A stretch of 10,860 bases of DNA from JASJHI01 sp033791105 (GCA_033791105.1 JASJHI010000012.1:1-10860); one strand, 5' to 3'; positions 1 to 7,468 are shown, numbered from the stretch's first letter. The notes: generated from the sequence alone by a model not told the origin. A program made the numbers and translations.

Positions 1-854
1 AGATGGAGGAGGGGTCGATGCGCGTCGACGCTAACGTCAGCGTGCGGCGTCCCGGCGCCGAACTCGGCACGCGGTGTGAGGTCAAGAACGTGAACTCGGT
101 GCGATCTGTCGGTCGGGCGATCGAATACGAAGCGCACCGCCAGATCGGAATGCTGGACGCGGGCGAACAGATTCGCCAGGAGACCCGGCACTGGGACGAG
201 AACGATGGCCGTACGCACACGTTGCGAACGAAGGAGGACGCGGACGACTACCGCTACTTCCTCGAGCCGGACCTCGTCGTTCTCGACCCTGACCCGGCAT
301 GGATCGAGGAGGTGCGATCGTCGCTGCCGATGCTCCCAGCCGCCCGGCGCGAACGATTGGCGCAGACGACGTCACAACCGGTCGATTCCGATGCTGTGGC
401 CACCGTCACCGACCGTGGACAGGACACATACGTCATCGCGGTCGCCGACGCGGGCGGAGACGCGGCGCGCGCACTCGTGCACGTCAAGGAGGCTTTTGCC
501 GAGGCAGGGGCCGATCCGTTGGTTCCGGCGGGTGACATCGCCGCGCTGACCCACATGGAGGCCGCCGGCGATCTCACCGCGACGCAGGCCAAGCAGGTGC
601 TCGCCGAGATCGTCGAGGCCGGCGGGGGTGATGCCGCGGCGATCGCGTCGGCCAAGGGCTTCGAAGCGATGGACAGCTCCGAGCTCGAATCGATGGTCGA
701 TCGGGCAATCGACGAGCAGGCCGACGCGTGGCAGAAGTTCTGCGCTGGAGAGAACAAGGCGATGGGTGCGCTCGTCGGCGCGGTGATGAAGGCCTCCAAG
801 GGTCAGGCCGACGGCAAGGCCGTGACCGCCCTGCTCAACTCGAAGAGGCCTTGA
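1..854 (+). CDS. gatB: Asp/Glu-tRNA amidotransferase subunit B, 3' part
   Basis: This is the C-terminal 283 or so residues of GatB, the kinase/tRNA-binding subunit of the GatCAB complex. GatCAB converts Glu-tRNA(Gln) and Asp-tRNA(Asn) to Gln-tRNA and Asn-tRNA in the cytoplasm. The reading frame is open at the left edge: the ATG at base 3 is an internal Met of the conserved MEEGS-(M/L)R-x-DANVSVR block. Other GatB signatures follow: CEVKNVNS, then AIEYEAHRQ, IRQETRHWDENDGRTHTLRTKE and DDYRYFLEPDL. The last ~130 residues form the helical GatB/YqeY tail that grips the tRNA, ending in a GENKAMGALVGAVMKASKG-type block. Full-length GatB is about 480 residues, so roughly 40% lies outside the window. 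The stop overlaps the 3' end of the convergent antiporter gene by 20 bases. Family assignment is very secure. Confidence 0.97.
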   Translation, partial: MEEGSMRVDANVSVRRPGAELGTRCEVKNVNSVRSVGRAIEYEAHRQIGMLDAGEQIRQETRHWDENDGRTHTLRTKEDADDYRYFLEPDLVVLDPDPAWIEEVRSSLPMLPAARRERLAQTTSQPVDSDAVATVTDRGQDTYVIAVADAGGDAARALVHVKEAFAEAGADPLVPAGDIAALTHMEAAGDLTATQAKQVLAEIVEAGGGDAAAIASAKGFEAMDSSELESMVDRAIDEQADAWQKFCAGENKAMGALVGAVMKASKGQADGKAVTALLNSKRP

Positions 855-2037
855 CCGACCGGCGACCGACCGGTCGTCCCGGTACGGGGATCGCGTCGGC
901 GAACTTGGCGGCAACCGGTCCGGCGATCGCAGTGATCAGTACGTAGGCCGCGGCGATCGCGCCGAGCGAAGGCCCGTCGACGAGTTCCAACCCGAGGGCC
1001 GCGATGACGATCGAGAACTCCCCGCGGGCGATGAGCACCGCTCCTGCGCGAGCGCGTCCGGCTGGGCCGATCCCGCTCCGCCCGGCGGCGTACCAACCGG
1101 TGACGAACTTGGTGACGATCGTGACGATCGCGAGCAGGAGCGCCGGACCGATCGCGTCGACGAGGTCGGTCGGATCGATCTGAAACGAGAAGAACAAGAA
1201 GAACGTCGCGGCGAACAGGTCGCGCAACGGTGCGAACAATGCGGCAGAGCGTTCTGCGGCGCGCCCGGAGAGCGCGAGACCGACGAGGAACGCCCCGATC
1301 GCGCCCGACACGTCGAGCCGTTGCGCAACACCGGCCACGAGGAGTGTGATGCCGAGCACACCCAACAGCAGCGCCTCGTCGGATCCACCGACGAGGAGAT
1401 CGCTGAGTTTCCGGCCGAAGAACAGCGCCGCGAACAGGATCGCGGTGACGACGGCGAGCGCGATCGCCACGCTGGTCGTCGTCGCCAGGGCCGAGCCGCC
1501 AACGATGAGCGCGGCGACGATCGGCAGGTAGACGGCCATCGCGAGGTCCTCGATCACGAGCAGGTTGAGCACCGCCGGCGTCTCGCGGTTGCCGAGGCGA
1601 TCGAGGTCGGTGAGGACTTTCGAGACGATGCCCGACGAGGTGACCCAGGTGACGCCGCCGAGCAGTGCCGCAGCGAGTGGCTCCCATCCCAGCAGCAGTC
1701 CGGCCGCAACCCCCGGCATGGCATTGAGCAACATGTCCACGATGCCGGTCGGGATACCGGTGCGGAGTCCGTCTCGAAGCTCGCGGTCGGAGTATTCGAG
1801 ACCGAGGGTGAACAACAGGAGCAGGACCCCGATCTCGGCACCGAGTTCGATGAAGTTCTCGCTCACATCGATCGTCACGGGCCCGCCCTGGCCGAGCGTG
1901 AGCCCCGCGATGAGGAACAAGGGCACAGCGGTGAGTCCGAAGCTGCCGGCGAGGCGGGACAGCAGAGCGAGCCCGAGCGTCAACGCTCCCAGTTCGATGA
2001 AGGCGAGCGCAGCTTCCTCGCTTCCGGCGGCGATCAC
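835..2037 (-). CDS. CPA2-family cation/proton antiporter (KhtU/Kef-type membrane subunit)
   Basis: Integral membrane monovalent cation (K+ or Na+)/H+ antiporter of the CPA2 superfamily, about 400 residues and almost entirely hydrophobic helices. Visible landmarks are the first helix with ELGALTLGLALLSRLAG, the TWVTSSGIVSKVLTDL block (residues 130-145), the VIEDLAMAVYLP helix carrying the acidic pair E163-D164, and the late ARGEFSIVIAALG block (residues 338-349). There is no C-terminal TrkA-N/RCK domain, so gating is probably supplied by the TrkA-C protein encoded just upstream. That split resembles the B. subtilis KhtT/KhtU pair. I chose the GTG at 2037, 13 bases after the upstream stop, because the first helix follows directly. 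Another GTG at 2094 would add 19 residues and overlap the upstream gene by 44 bases. The 3' end overlaps gatB. The ion transported cannot be told from sequence. Confidence 0.9.
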   Translation of the reverse strand: MIAAGSEEAALAFIELGALTLGLALLSRLAGSFGLTAVPLFLIAGLTLGQGGPVTIDVSENFIELGAEIGVLLLLFTLGLEYSDRELRDGLRTGIPTGIVDMLLNAMPGVAAGLLLGWEPLAAALLGGVTWVTSSGIVSKVLTDLDRLGNRETPAVLNLLVIEDLAMAVYLPIVAALIVGGSALATTTSVAIALAVVTAILFAALFFGRKLSDLLVGGSDEALLLGVLGITLLVAGVAQRLDVSGAIGAFLVGLALSGRAAERSAALFAPLRDLFAATFFLFFSFQIDPTDLVDAIGPALLLAIVTIVTKFVTGWYAAGRSGIGPAGRARAGAVLIARGEFSIVIAALGLELVDGPSLGAIAAAYVLITAIAGPVAAKFADAIPVPGRPVGRRSVKASSS

Positions 2038-2050
2038 GAGGTCTGATTCA

Positions 2051-2542
2051 CTAGGCCCTCCAGACGCCGATGAGGCGCCGCAACTCGGCGACACCGTCGG
2101 GGGTTCCGACGGCGACCATGGTGTCTCCGGTCTCGAATCTGAAGTCGGGCCCAGGCGCGGGAATCGATCGTCCGTCGCGGATCACGGCGACGACGGACGC
2201 GCCGGTCCGCGTGCGATAGGCGTTTGCGCCGATCGTGTCGCCGAGTGCGGACGAACCGGCCGCGATGTCGAGCCACTCGATCGCCAGACCCTCGATCTGT
2301 TGCTGCACCGCACCCACGACCTCGGCCACCTGGCTGGCTCCGAGGAGTTCCGAGACGGTGCGCGCGTCCGACGGGGTCAGGGGGATGACTGTCGAGCAGG
2401 CGTCCAGATCGTCCTCGTCGTACACGAGGATCTCGCGGCGACCGTCGTGGTGGACGAGCACCCCGACGTCCTCGCCAGACCCAGTCGTGAAGTCGTGACG
2501 GACACCAACTCCGGGTAAGCGCGTTTCGCGCACCTCGCTCAT
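2051..2542 (-). CDS. TrkA-C domain regulatory subunit of cation/proton antiporter (KhtT-like)
   Basis: A soluble 163-residue protein that probably binds the antiporter encoded directly downstream and gates it in response to a small ligand or ion. Residues 1-70 form an N-terminal beta-rich region like that of KhtT (LPGVGVRHDF, then REILVYDEDD). Residues 80-160 are a TrkA-C (RCK C-terminal) domain with the pattern AYRTRTGASVVAVIRDG, then PDFRFETGDTMVAVGTPDGVAELRRLI. The length matches KhtT-type subunits. The ATG at 2542 is used because it begins the conserved N-terminus; longer versions read into low-complexity Arg-rich sequence that overlaps the divergent ilvD promoter. It leads a two-gene unit with the antiporter 13 bases downstream. 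Its start lacks a clean TANNNT box: the best nearby hexamer is AACACT, 6 bases upstream. The ligand is unknown. Confidence 0.88.
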   Translation of the reverse strand: MSEVRETRLPGVGVRHDFTTGSGEDVGVLVHHDGRREILVYDEDDLDACSTVIPLTPSDARTVSELLGASQVAEVVGAVQQQIEGLAIEWLDIAAGSSALGDTIGANAYRTRTGASVVAVIRDGRSIPAPGPDFRFETGDTMVAVGTPDGVAELRRLIGVWRA

Positions 2543-2611
2543 CGGCACAGTGTTGCAGGTGCCGGGCCGTTGACGAGATGGTGCTCGGACCACCAGGCTC
2601 GACGCATCACG

Positions 2612-2627
2612 CCGACGGTACTGTCGG
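2612..2627. promoter_or_regulatory. 16-bp dyad over the ilvD -10 box, candidate operator
   Basis: The sequence CCGACGGTACTGTCGG is an inverted repeat matching its own reverse complement at 14 of 16 positions (CCGAC-n-GTAC-n-GTCGG). It covers the proposed ilvD -10 hexamer and ends 4 bases before the ATG, where a bound repressor would block transcription. The regulator is unknown. Seen in sequence; the function is inferred. Confidence 0.45.
2619..2624 (+). promoter_or_regulatory. Putative -10 box of ilvD (leaderless)
   Basis: TACTGT lies 7 bases before the ilvD ATG. No Shine-Dalgarno sequence is present between it and the ATG, so transcription would begin at or next to the start codon. No convincing -35 hexamer is seen at the usual spacing. 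Confidence 0.5.
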
Positions 2628-2631
2628 TGCC

Positions 2632-4338
2632 ATGAGTGCTGCCCCGGACACACCAGTCGACATCAAGCCGCGTTCGCGAGATGTCACCGACGGCATGCAG
2701 AAGGCCGCATCGCGGGCGATGCTCCGTGCGGTCGGGATGACCGAGGACGATTGGGTGAAGCCGCAGGTGGCGATCGCCTCCTCGTGGAACGAGGTGACGC
2801 CCTGCAACATGACGCTGCGCAAGCTCGCGGAGCACGCCAAGGCGGGTGTTCGGGAAGCCGGCGGATTCCCGCTCGAGTTCGGCACGATCACCGTGAGCGA
2901 CGGCATCTCGATGGGCCACGAGGGAATGCGTGCCTCACTCGTGTCCCGGGAAGTCATCACCGACTCGGTCGAATGTGTGATGCACGCTGAGCGACTCGAC
3001 GGTTTCGTCGGCCTCGCCGGCTGCGACAAGTCGATCCCCGCGATGTTGATGGCATCCGCGCGGCTCGACCTCGCGAGCGTGTTCGTCTACAACGGGTCGA
3101 CTCTGCCTGGGCAACACAACGGGCAGGCGATCGACATCACGAGCGTCTTCGAGGCGGTCGGCGCCTGCGCGGCGGGCTCCATCGACGAGGCAGAACTGCT
3201 CGAGATCGAGCGCAACGCGTGCCCTGGTGAGGGCGCCTGCGGCGGCATGTTCACCGCCAACACGATGAGCTCGATCGCCGAAGGACTCGGCATGAGTCTG
3301 CCGGGCACAGCCTCACCGCCGGCGGTCGATACCCGGCGCGAAGGCGATGCTCGACGCGCCGGTGAGGCCGTGGTGAACTTGCTGCGGCTCGGGATCACAC
3401 CGCGCCAGATCATGACGAAGCCGGCGTTCGAGAATGCGATCGCGCTGACCTCGGCGCTGGGCGGCTCGACCAATGCCGTGCTCCATTTGATGGCGATCGC
3501 CAACGAGGCGCGGGTCGAACTCGAGCTCGACGACTTCAACCGCATTGCCGATCGAGTGCCCCACATTGCCGACATGAAGCCGGGCGGCAAGTTCCATATG
3601 AGCGACCTCGACAAGATCGGCGGCGTCCCGGTCGTGCTGGCGCACCTGCTCGACGCCGGATTGTTGCACGGTGACGTCCTCACCGTCACCGGAAAGACGA
3701 TGGCCGAAAATCTCGCTGAGATCGACCCGCCACGACCCGACGGGGTCGTCGTCCATCCACTCGACCAGCCGATCCACTCCGAGGGTGGGATCAATGTGCT
3801 CAGGGGCACGCTCGCGCCGGAGGGCGCAGTGCTGAAGATCGCCGGGCTGTCCGATGCCCAGAAGCACTTCGAGGGGCCTGCACGCGTCTTCGACGACGAG
3901 GATCATGCAATGGCGGCCATTCTCGAGGGATCGGTCGAGCCGGGCACGGTGCTCGTCATCAGGTATGAGGGGCCGAAGGGTGGGCCGGGAATGCGCGAGA
4001 TGTTGGCGATCACCGGTGCGCTGAAGGGCGCTGGGCGTGGTGCGGACTGCGCGCTGATCACCGACGGGCGGTTCTCTGGTGGAACGTGGGGGTTCTGCAT
4101 CGGGCACGTGGCCCCGGAGGCGACCGACGGTGGGCCGATCGCGTTCGTCCGAGACGGTGACACCATCGTGATCGACGTCGCCACGCGTTTCCTCGACCTG
4201 CGAGTCGACGAGGACGAGATGGCCCGTCGACGCATCGACTGGCATCCGAACCCGCCGCGCTACACGACCGGTGTGCTCGGCAAGTACGCCAAGCTCGTGC
4301 AGGGCGCCGAGACCGGCGCAATCACCAACACGCTCTGA
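2632..4338 (+). CDS. ilvD: Dihydroxy-acid dehydratase
   Basis: Cytoplasmic iron-sulfur enzyme that dehydrates 2,3-dihydroxy-isovalerate and 2,3-dihydroxy-3-methylvalerate to the 2-keto acids of valine/leucine and isoleucine synthesis. At 568 residues it is full length for the IlvD/Edd family. The three Cys expected to hold the [2Fe-2S] cluster are visible: C59 in TPCN, C131 in GCDKS and C203 in GACGGM. The Mg-binding D89 (VSDGISMGHEGMR) and K133, the carbamylated Lys of the family, are also present, as is the catalytic Ser482 in ITDGRFSGG. I chose the ATG at 2632 because MSAAPDTPVDIKPRSRDVTDG matches a normal IlvD N-terminus. An in-frame ATG at 2578 would add 18 non-conserved residues upstream of the probable promoter. 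The gene stands alone, divergent from the antiport unit and convergent with the serine hydrolase gene. No attenuator is visible. Confidence 0.97.
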   Translation: MSAAPDTPVDIKPRSRDVTDGMQKAASRAMLRAVGMTEDDWVKPQVAIASSWNEVTPCNMTLRKLAEHAKAGVREAGGFPLEFGTITVSDGISMGHEGMRASLVSREVITDSVECVMHAERLDGFVGLAGCDKSIPAMLMASARLDLASVFVYNGSTLPGQHNGQAIDITSVFEAVGACAAGSIDEAELLEIERNACPGEGACGGMFTANTMSSIAEGLGMSLPGTASPPAVDTRREGDARRAGEAVVNLLRLGITPRQIMTKPAFENAIALTSALGGSTNAVLHLMAIANEARVELELDDFNRIADRVPHIADMKPGGKFHMSDLDKIGGVPVVLAHLLDAGLLHGDVLTVTGKTMAENLAEIDPPRPDGVVVHPLDQPIHSEGGINVLRGTLAPEGAVLKIAGLSDAQKHFEGPARVFDDEDHAMAAILEGSVEPGTVLVIRYEGPKGGPGMREMLAITGALKGAGRGADCALITDGRFSGGTWGFCIGHVAPEATDGGPIAFVRDGDTIVIDVATRFLDLRVDEDEMARRRIDWHPNPPRYTTGVLGKYAKLVQGAETGAITNTL

Positions 4339-4344
4339 GTCGGG

Positions 4345-4359
4345 GTCCGGCCGTCGGAC
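4345..4359. terminator. Small hairpin between ilvD and the serine hydrolase gene
   Basis: GTCCG-gccgt-CGGAC is a 5-bp GC stem with a 5-base loop, 6 bases past the ilvD stop in a 56-base convergent gap. There is no following T tract, so it is at best a weak or factor-assisted terminator. It is the only candidate in this gap. Confidence 0.25.
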
Positions 4360-4394
4360 ACCGTTCAGTCGGGTATGCGGCGTCGAAACGGGCG

Positions 4395-5636
4395 TCAGTC
4401 GACGAGCGATTGGTAGACGAGCTGCTTGAGCTGCGGCCGGATCGGGTGGGTGCTCGACGGCAGTAACTGGGTGAGGAACACGGCGACGATCTCTTCCAAC
4501 GGGTCGACCCAGAAAGCGGTGCTCGCCGCGCCACCCCAGGCGAACTCGCCGGGCGACGACAGCACGCCGTTGGCGATCGGGTCCATCATCACCGAGAAGC
4601 CGAGGCCGAAGCCGACCCCGTCAAACGAGGTCTCGGCGAACGTCGATTGACCGAAGGCCTCGAGATCGACGTTGCCGGGGAGATGGTTCTCGGTCATGAA
4701 ATCGACCGTGCGCGGGCTGAGCAGTCGGGTCCCGTCGAGCTCACCACGGTTGAGCAGCATGTGCGCGAAGCGCAGGTAATCGGCGGCGGTTCCGTACAAC
4801 CCGCCGCCGCCACTGATCATGTCGGGCCGGTTCGTCGGCACGGCGCCCATCGCGGCGGGAGGCACGGCCGCCTGGCCCGTCTTCGGGCTGGGCACGTAGA
4901 GCGAGGCGAGCCGGTCGACCTGATCCGGCTGCACCCAGAACTCGGTCTCGGACATCTTCAGGGGCTCGGTGATGCGAGTGCGGACGAACTCGTCGAGCGG
5001 CATGCCCGAAACCACTTCCACCAGGCGACCGACGACGTCGGTGGCGACGCTGTAGTTCCACGACGTTCCCGGCTGGAAGACCAGCGGGAGGGCTGCCCAC
5101 CGGTCGCAGATCTGTTCGAGGTCCAAACCCGGCGGGTAGTCGAACTCGTCGAGACCGGAACCTCGGTAGATCGCGTCGACGGCGTGGCTGTTGTGGAAGC
5201 CGTAGGTGAGACCGGAGGTGTGGGTGAGCAGGTGCCAGACGCGCATCGGCTCGATCTGTGGTTCCGTCACCGGTTTGAGGATCGAGCCGCCCCGGAACAC
5301 CTCGGTATCGGCGAAGGCGGGGATGTAATCGGCGACGGGGTCCTTGAGTTGGAAGGCGCCCTCCTCGTACAGCATCATCGCCGCGACCGACGTGACCGGC
5401 TTGGTCATCGAGTACATCCGAGCCACCGTGTCGTGCTCCCAGGGCGCGCCGGACTCGATGTCGCGGTTGCCGTAGGTGGAGGAGTGGACGACCTCGCCAC
5501 CACGCGAGACGACGATCTGCCAGCCGGGCAGGCGGCCGTCGTCGACATACTTCTCGAAGTGGCGGTCGATGCGTTCGAGGCGCTGTGGGTCGAAGCCGGC
5601 CTCGCCGGGGTCGATCTGCACGATGGGTGCGTTCAT
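4395..5636 (-). CDS. Beta-lactamase-fold serine hydrolase (family VIII esterase-like)
   Basis: A 413-residue serine hydrolase of the beta-lactamase/penicillin-binding fold (PF00144, class C/EstB type). The catalytic SxxK is S76-M-T-K79 in ARMYSMTKPVTS. The second motif is Y195 in SWNYSVATDVVGRLVE, a Y-S-V in place of the usual Y-x-N. The third is W-G-G at residues 367-369 in EFAWGGAASTAFWVDP, as in family VIII esterases rather than the KTG of true class C beta-lactamases. HLLTHTSGL (135-143) is also typical. No signal peptide or lipobox is seen, so a cytoplasmic location is likely. An esterase or peptidase role is more probable than antibiotic resistance; the substrate is unknown. The ATG at 5636 has a weak GAGG about 8 bases upstream. 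It is the last gene of a four-gene same-strand run, 58 bases after the preceding stop. Confidence 0.92.
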   Translation of the reverse strand: MNAPIVQIDPGEAGFDPQRLERIDRHFEKYVDDGRLPGWQIVVSRGGEVVHSSTYGNRDIESGAPWEHDTVARMYSMTKPVTSVAAMMLYEEGAFQLKDPVADYIPAFADTEVFRGGSILKPVTEPQIEPMRVWHLLTHTSGLTYGFHNSHAVDAIYRGSGLDEFDYPPGLDLEQICDRWAALPLVFQPGTSWNYSVATDVVGRLVEVVSGMPLDEFVRTRITEPLKMSETEFWVQPDQVDRLASLYVPSPKTGQAAVPPAAMGAVPTNRPDMISGGGGLYGTAADYLRFAHMLLNRGELDGTRLLSPRTVDFMTENHLPGNVDLEAFGQSTFAETSFDGVGFGLGFSVMMDPIANGVLSSPGEFAWGGAASTAFWVDPLEEIVAVFLTQLLPSSTHPIRPQLKQLVYQSLVD

Positions 5637-5694
5637 CTCCCGAGCCTCGCAGGTGGGTGCGTCAGGCGGCGAGCGCGGAGCCAGCGGGCGCTGC

Positions 5695-6459
5695 TCAGCC
5701 GTCAGCGGCCGCGTCGGACACGTCCGACCCACCGGCCGGATCTGGACGATGGAGAACGATCGCCACGCTCACGACGAATACCCAGAGCGGGAAGAACAGG
5801 CTCAGCGGACGCCAGAGAATCGGCACGACGAACAGTACGACACCGGCTGCATAGCCGAGGATCCAGAGCCACCGCGGCAGGACCCCGGCACGCATGATGA
5901 GACTCGAGCAGCTGAGGACGAACACCGCTTCGAGCCGCGGCGCGACGATGAGAATGAACGCTGCCCCGACGCCGCCGGCCTGCGATGCCGACGACGAACT
6001 CACCGATCCCGCGTCGAGCATCGTCATCGCGACGGCCGGCGCAGCGAGTGCGACCGCTCCGCTCAGCCACACCCCCACGTAAGCCAGTGCCGAGCCGAGG
6101 AACACGGTTGCAAAGAAGCGGTCCTCATGGACGCCTACCCGCCGACGGATGACCGCCACGAACCACAGGAAGGCAACAGAGGACATCGTCGCCACGTTGA
6201 GTCCGAGGATCAGCGATGCCTGGTTGCCGCCGTCGTCGAACCATGCGGTGAGATCAGCGTCGTCGAGCGACAACGTGGGGAACCCCGCCAACAGGGTCAG
6301 TCCGATGACCGAGAGCACGCTGTAGGCGACCCCGGCGATCGCCGCGGCCTCCAACGACCTGATGTTGCGAAAGGTGCGCCGACGACGCGTGAGAACGTGC
6401 GGTGCGACGTCCTCATCGACGTCACCGTCGACTTCCTGACTGATGTGGCGTTGGCCCAC
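5695..6459 (-). CDS. Six-helix membrane protein of unknown function
   Basis: A 254-residue polytopic membrane protein that I cannot assign to a named family, although I have the impression of similar unnamed proteins in actinobacteria. Six probable membrane helices lie near residues 37-57, 82-104, 116-145, 164-188, 195-215 and 219-236. A hydrophilic N-terminus carries an RRRRTFRNIR stretch, which would favour a cytoplasmic N-terminus. Between helices 1 and 2 is an acidic loop, LDDADLTAWFDDGGNQ. A short charged loop, RRRVGVHEDRF (106-115), links helices 2 and 3. The GTG at 6459 is preceded by GCAGGGA about 7 bases upstream, a good ribosome-binding site. It starts 26 bases after the DUF3054 gene and probably shares its transcript. 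No catalytic or ligand-binding motif is recognisable. It could be a transporter-like or signalling membrane protein, but nothing shows this. Confidence 0.82.
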   Translation of the reverse strand: MGQRHISQEVDGDVDEDVAPHVLTRRRRTFRNIRSLEAAAIAGVAYSVLSVIGLTLLAGFPTLSLDDADLTAWFDDGGNQASLILGLNVATMSSVAFLWFVAVIRRRVGVHEDRFFATVFLGSALAYVGVWLSGAVALAAPAVAMTMLDAGSVSSSSASQAGGVGAAFILIVAPRLEAVFVLSCSSLIMRAGVLPRWLWILGYAAGVVLFVVPILWRPLSLFFPLWVFVVSVAIVLHRPDPAGGSDVSDAAADG

Positions 6460-6485
6460 GTGCAGATCCCTGCTCCCCGTTGCGC

Positions 6486-6866
6486 TCAGGCGCTGGAGGT
6501 ACGACGATCGTAGACCGCGAGGGCGGCCCGCCAACCGACGAACAGCATCCCGAGGAAGCCCGTAGCGACCAGCACGAACGCGGCGGCGGTGCCGCCACCG
6601 AACACGACGCTGCGAAGCACCATGCCCACGATCAGCGTGACCGGCCACACGAGAAGCCCGGTCGTCCAGGCCGTCGGCCGGTTCCAGACGCGGAACACGA
6701 GCCATGCCACGAGCAGCCCGATCATGAACGGAGCCGCCGTCTCGACGAGCCCGACGATGGCCGTGTCCTGGTCGTGTTCACGTTTGCCGATGGCGACGAA
6801 GAGCACGACGCTCGCCGTGTCGAGCCCGGCCGCGAGCGGTACGCGGGAATCGTCGTGCCTGTTCAC
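6486..6866 (-). CDS. DUF3054 family membrane protein
   Basis: A 126-residue membrane protein with four predicted helices, matching the DUF3054 pattern of actinobacteria. The N-terminal LDTASVVLFVAIGKREHDQ block and the TAAPFMIGLLVAWLVFRVW helix are characteristic, followed by two more helices (LLVWPVTLIVGMVLRSVVFGG and AAAFVLVATGFLGMLFVGW). Family function is unknown. The start is GTG at 6866, with AGGA roughly 12 bases upstream, 17 bases after the flavin reductase stop. It is therefore almost certainly translated from the same mRNA. No TANNNT box sits in front of this internal start. Confidence 0.85.
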   Translation of the reverse strand: MNRHDDSRVPLAAGLDTASVVLFVAIGKREHDQDTAIVGLVETAAPFMIGLLVAWLVFRVWNRPTAWTTGLLVWPVTLIVGMVLRSVVFGGGTAAAFVLVATGFLGMLFVGWRAALAVYDRRTSSA

Positions 6867-6883
6867 TGGGTCAGCCGTCCTGA

Positions 6884-7396
6884 TCAGCCCTCCGACGAGA
6901 ACCCGCCGATCGTGCCGCGGTAGAAGACGAGCGGCTGGGGCGGAAGCCCGTCGTGGTTCGCGTCAGCGTCGAGTGCGCGGACGCGCCCGAGCACGAAGTG
7001 ATGGTCGCCCATCGTGTACACGTCTTCGACGGTGCAGTCGATCCACGCGACTGCGCGGTCGACGACCGGCGAACCGCTCGGCGCGGCGTGCCAGCGGACA
7101 CCCTCGAAGCGCGTGTCGTCGTTTCCTGTCTTGGCGAATTTCCAGCAGAGGTCGCTCTGTTTGTCGCTGAGCACATTGACGCAGAAAGCGCCCGATGTCT
7201 CCATCGAGTGCCAGGTGGCCGAGTCGACCTGGGGGAGGAAGCCGACGAGTGGTGGGTCGAGGGAGACTGAGGTGAACGACCCGATCGTGAATCCGACCGG
7301 ATCGTCGGCATGCATCCCGGTGACGATGGTGACGCCCGTCGGGAAGTGCCCGAGCACCGATCGAAAGTGGCCGCTGTCGAAGTCCGTGTCGCTCAC
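6884..7396 (-). CDS. Flavin reductase family protein (FMN-binding split barrel)
   Basis: A 170-residue member of the flavin reductase-like split-barrel family (PF01613; HpaC-like, two-component monooxygenase reductases). Such proteins use NAD(P)H to reduce FMN or FAD and hand the reduced flavin to a partner oxygenase. Diagnostic blocks are FPTGVTIVTG (18-27), GFTIGSFTSVSLDPPLVGF (35-53), the GAFCVNVLSDKQ strand (69-80), RFEGVRW (96-102) and GDHHFVLGRV (130-139). The GTG at 7396 is chosen because MSDTDFDSGHFRSVLGHFPTG gives the normal family N-terminus; upstream sequence is non-conserved. It leads the four-gene minus-strand run and has a probable leaderless promoter. No oxygenase partner is encoded nearby, so its physiological acceptor is unknown. 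Confidence 0.93.
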   Translation of the reverse strand: MSDTDFDSGHFRSVLGHFPTGVTIVTGMHADDPVGFTIGSFTSVSLDPPLVGFLPQVDSATWHSMETSGAFCVNVLSDKQSDLCWKFAKTGNDDTRFEGVRWHAAPSGSPVVDRAVAWIDCTVEDVYTMGDHHFVLGRVRALDADANHDGLPPQPLVFYRGTIGGFSSEG

Positions 7397-7403
7397 CCTC
7401 GCG

Positions 7404-7409
7404 ATCGTA
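7404..7409 (-). promoter_or_regulatory. Putative -10 box of the flavin reductase operon (leaderless)
   Basis: TACGAT on the minus strand lies 7 bases before the GTG start. It sits in CCGTACGATC, a 10-mer also found at the DUF6356 promoter (8227-8236). A GAGG adjoining the GTG is too close to act as a normal ribosome-binding site. The -35 region is not recognisable. Confidence 0.5.
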
Positions 7410-7468
7410 CGGCCTCGGCCCTGACGATGTCGTGCCCGCACCTCGAGGGTGTCGGTACTAGCGGTGGG

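Noticed and set aside
4395..5636. Class C beta-lactamase conferring antibiotic resistance.
   Set aside because: No export signal is visible, and the second and third motifs (Y-S-V and W-G-G) fit family VIII esterases better than true class C enzymes.
4647..5897. Long plus-strand open frame of 416 codons opposite the serine hydrolase gene.
   Set aside because: Composition is Arg/Asp/Val/His-rich with no family-like blocks, the usual antisense shadow of high-GC coding sequence. The minus strand has catalytic motifs in order.
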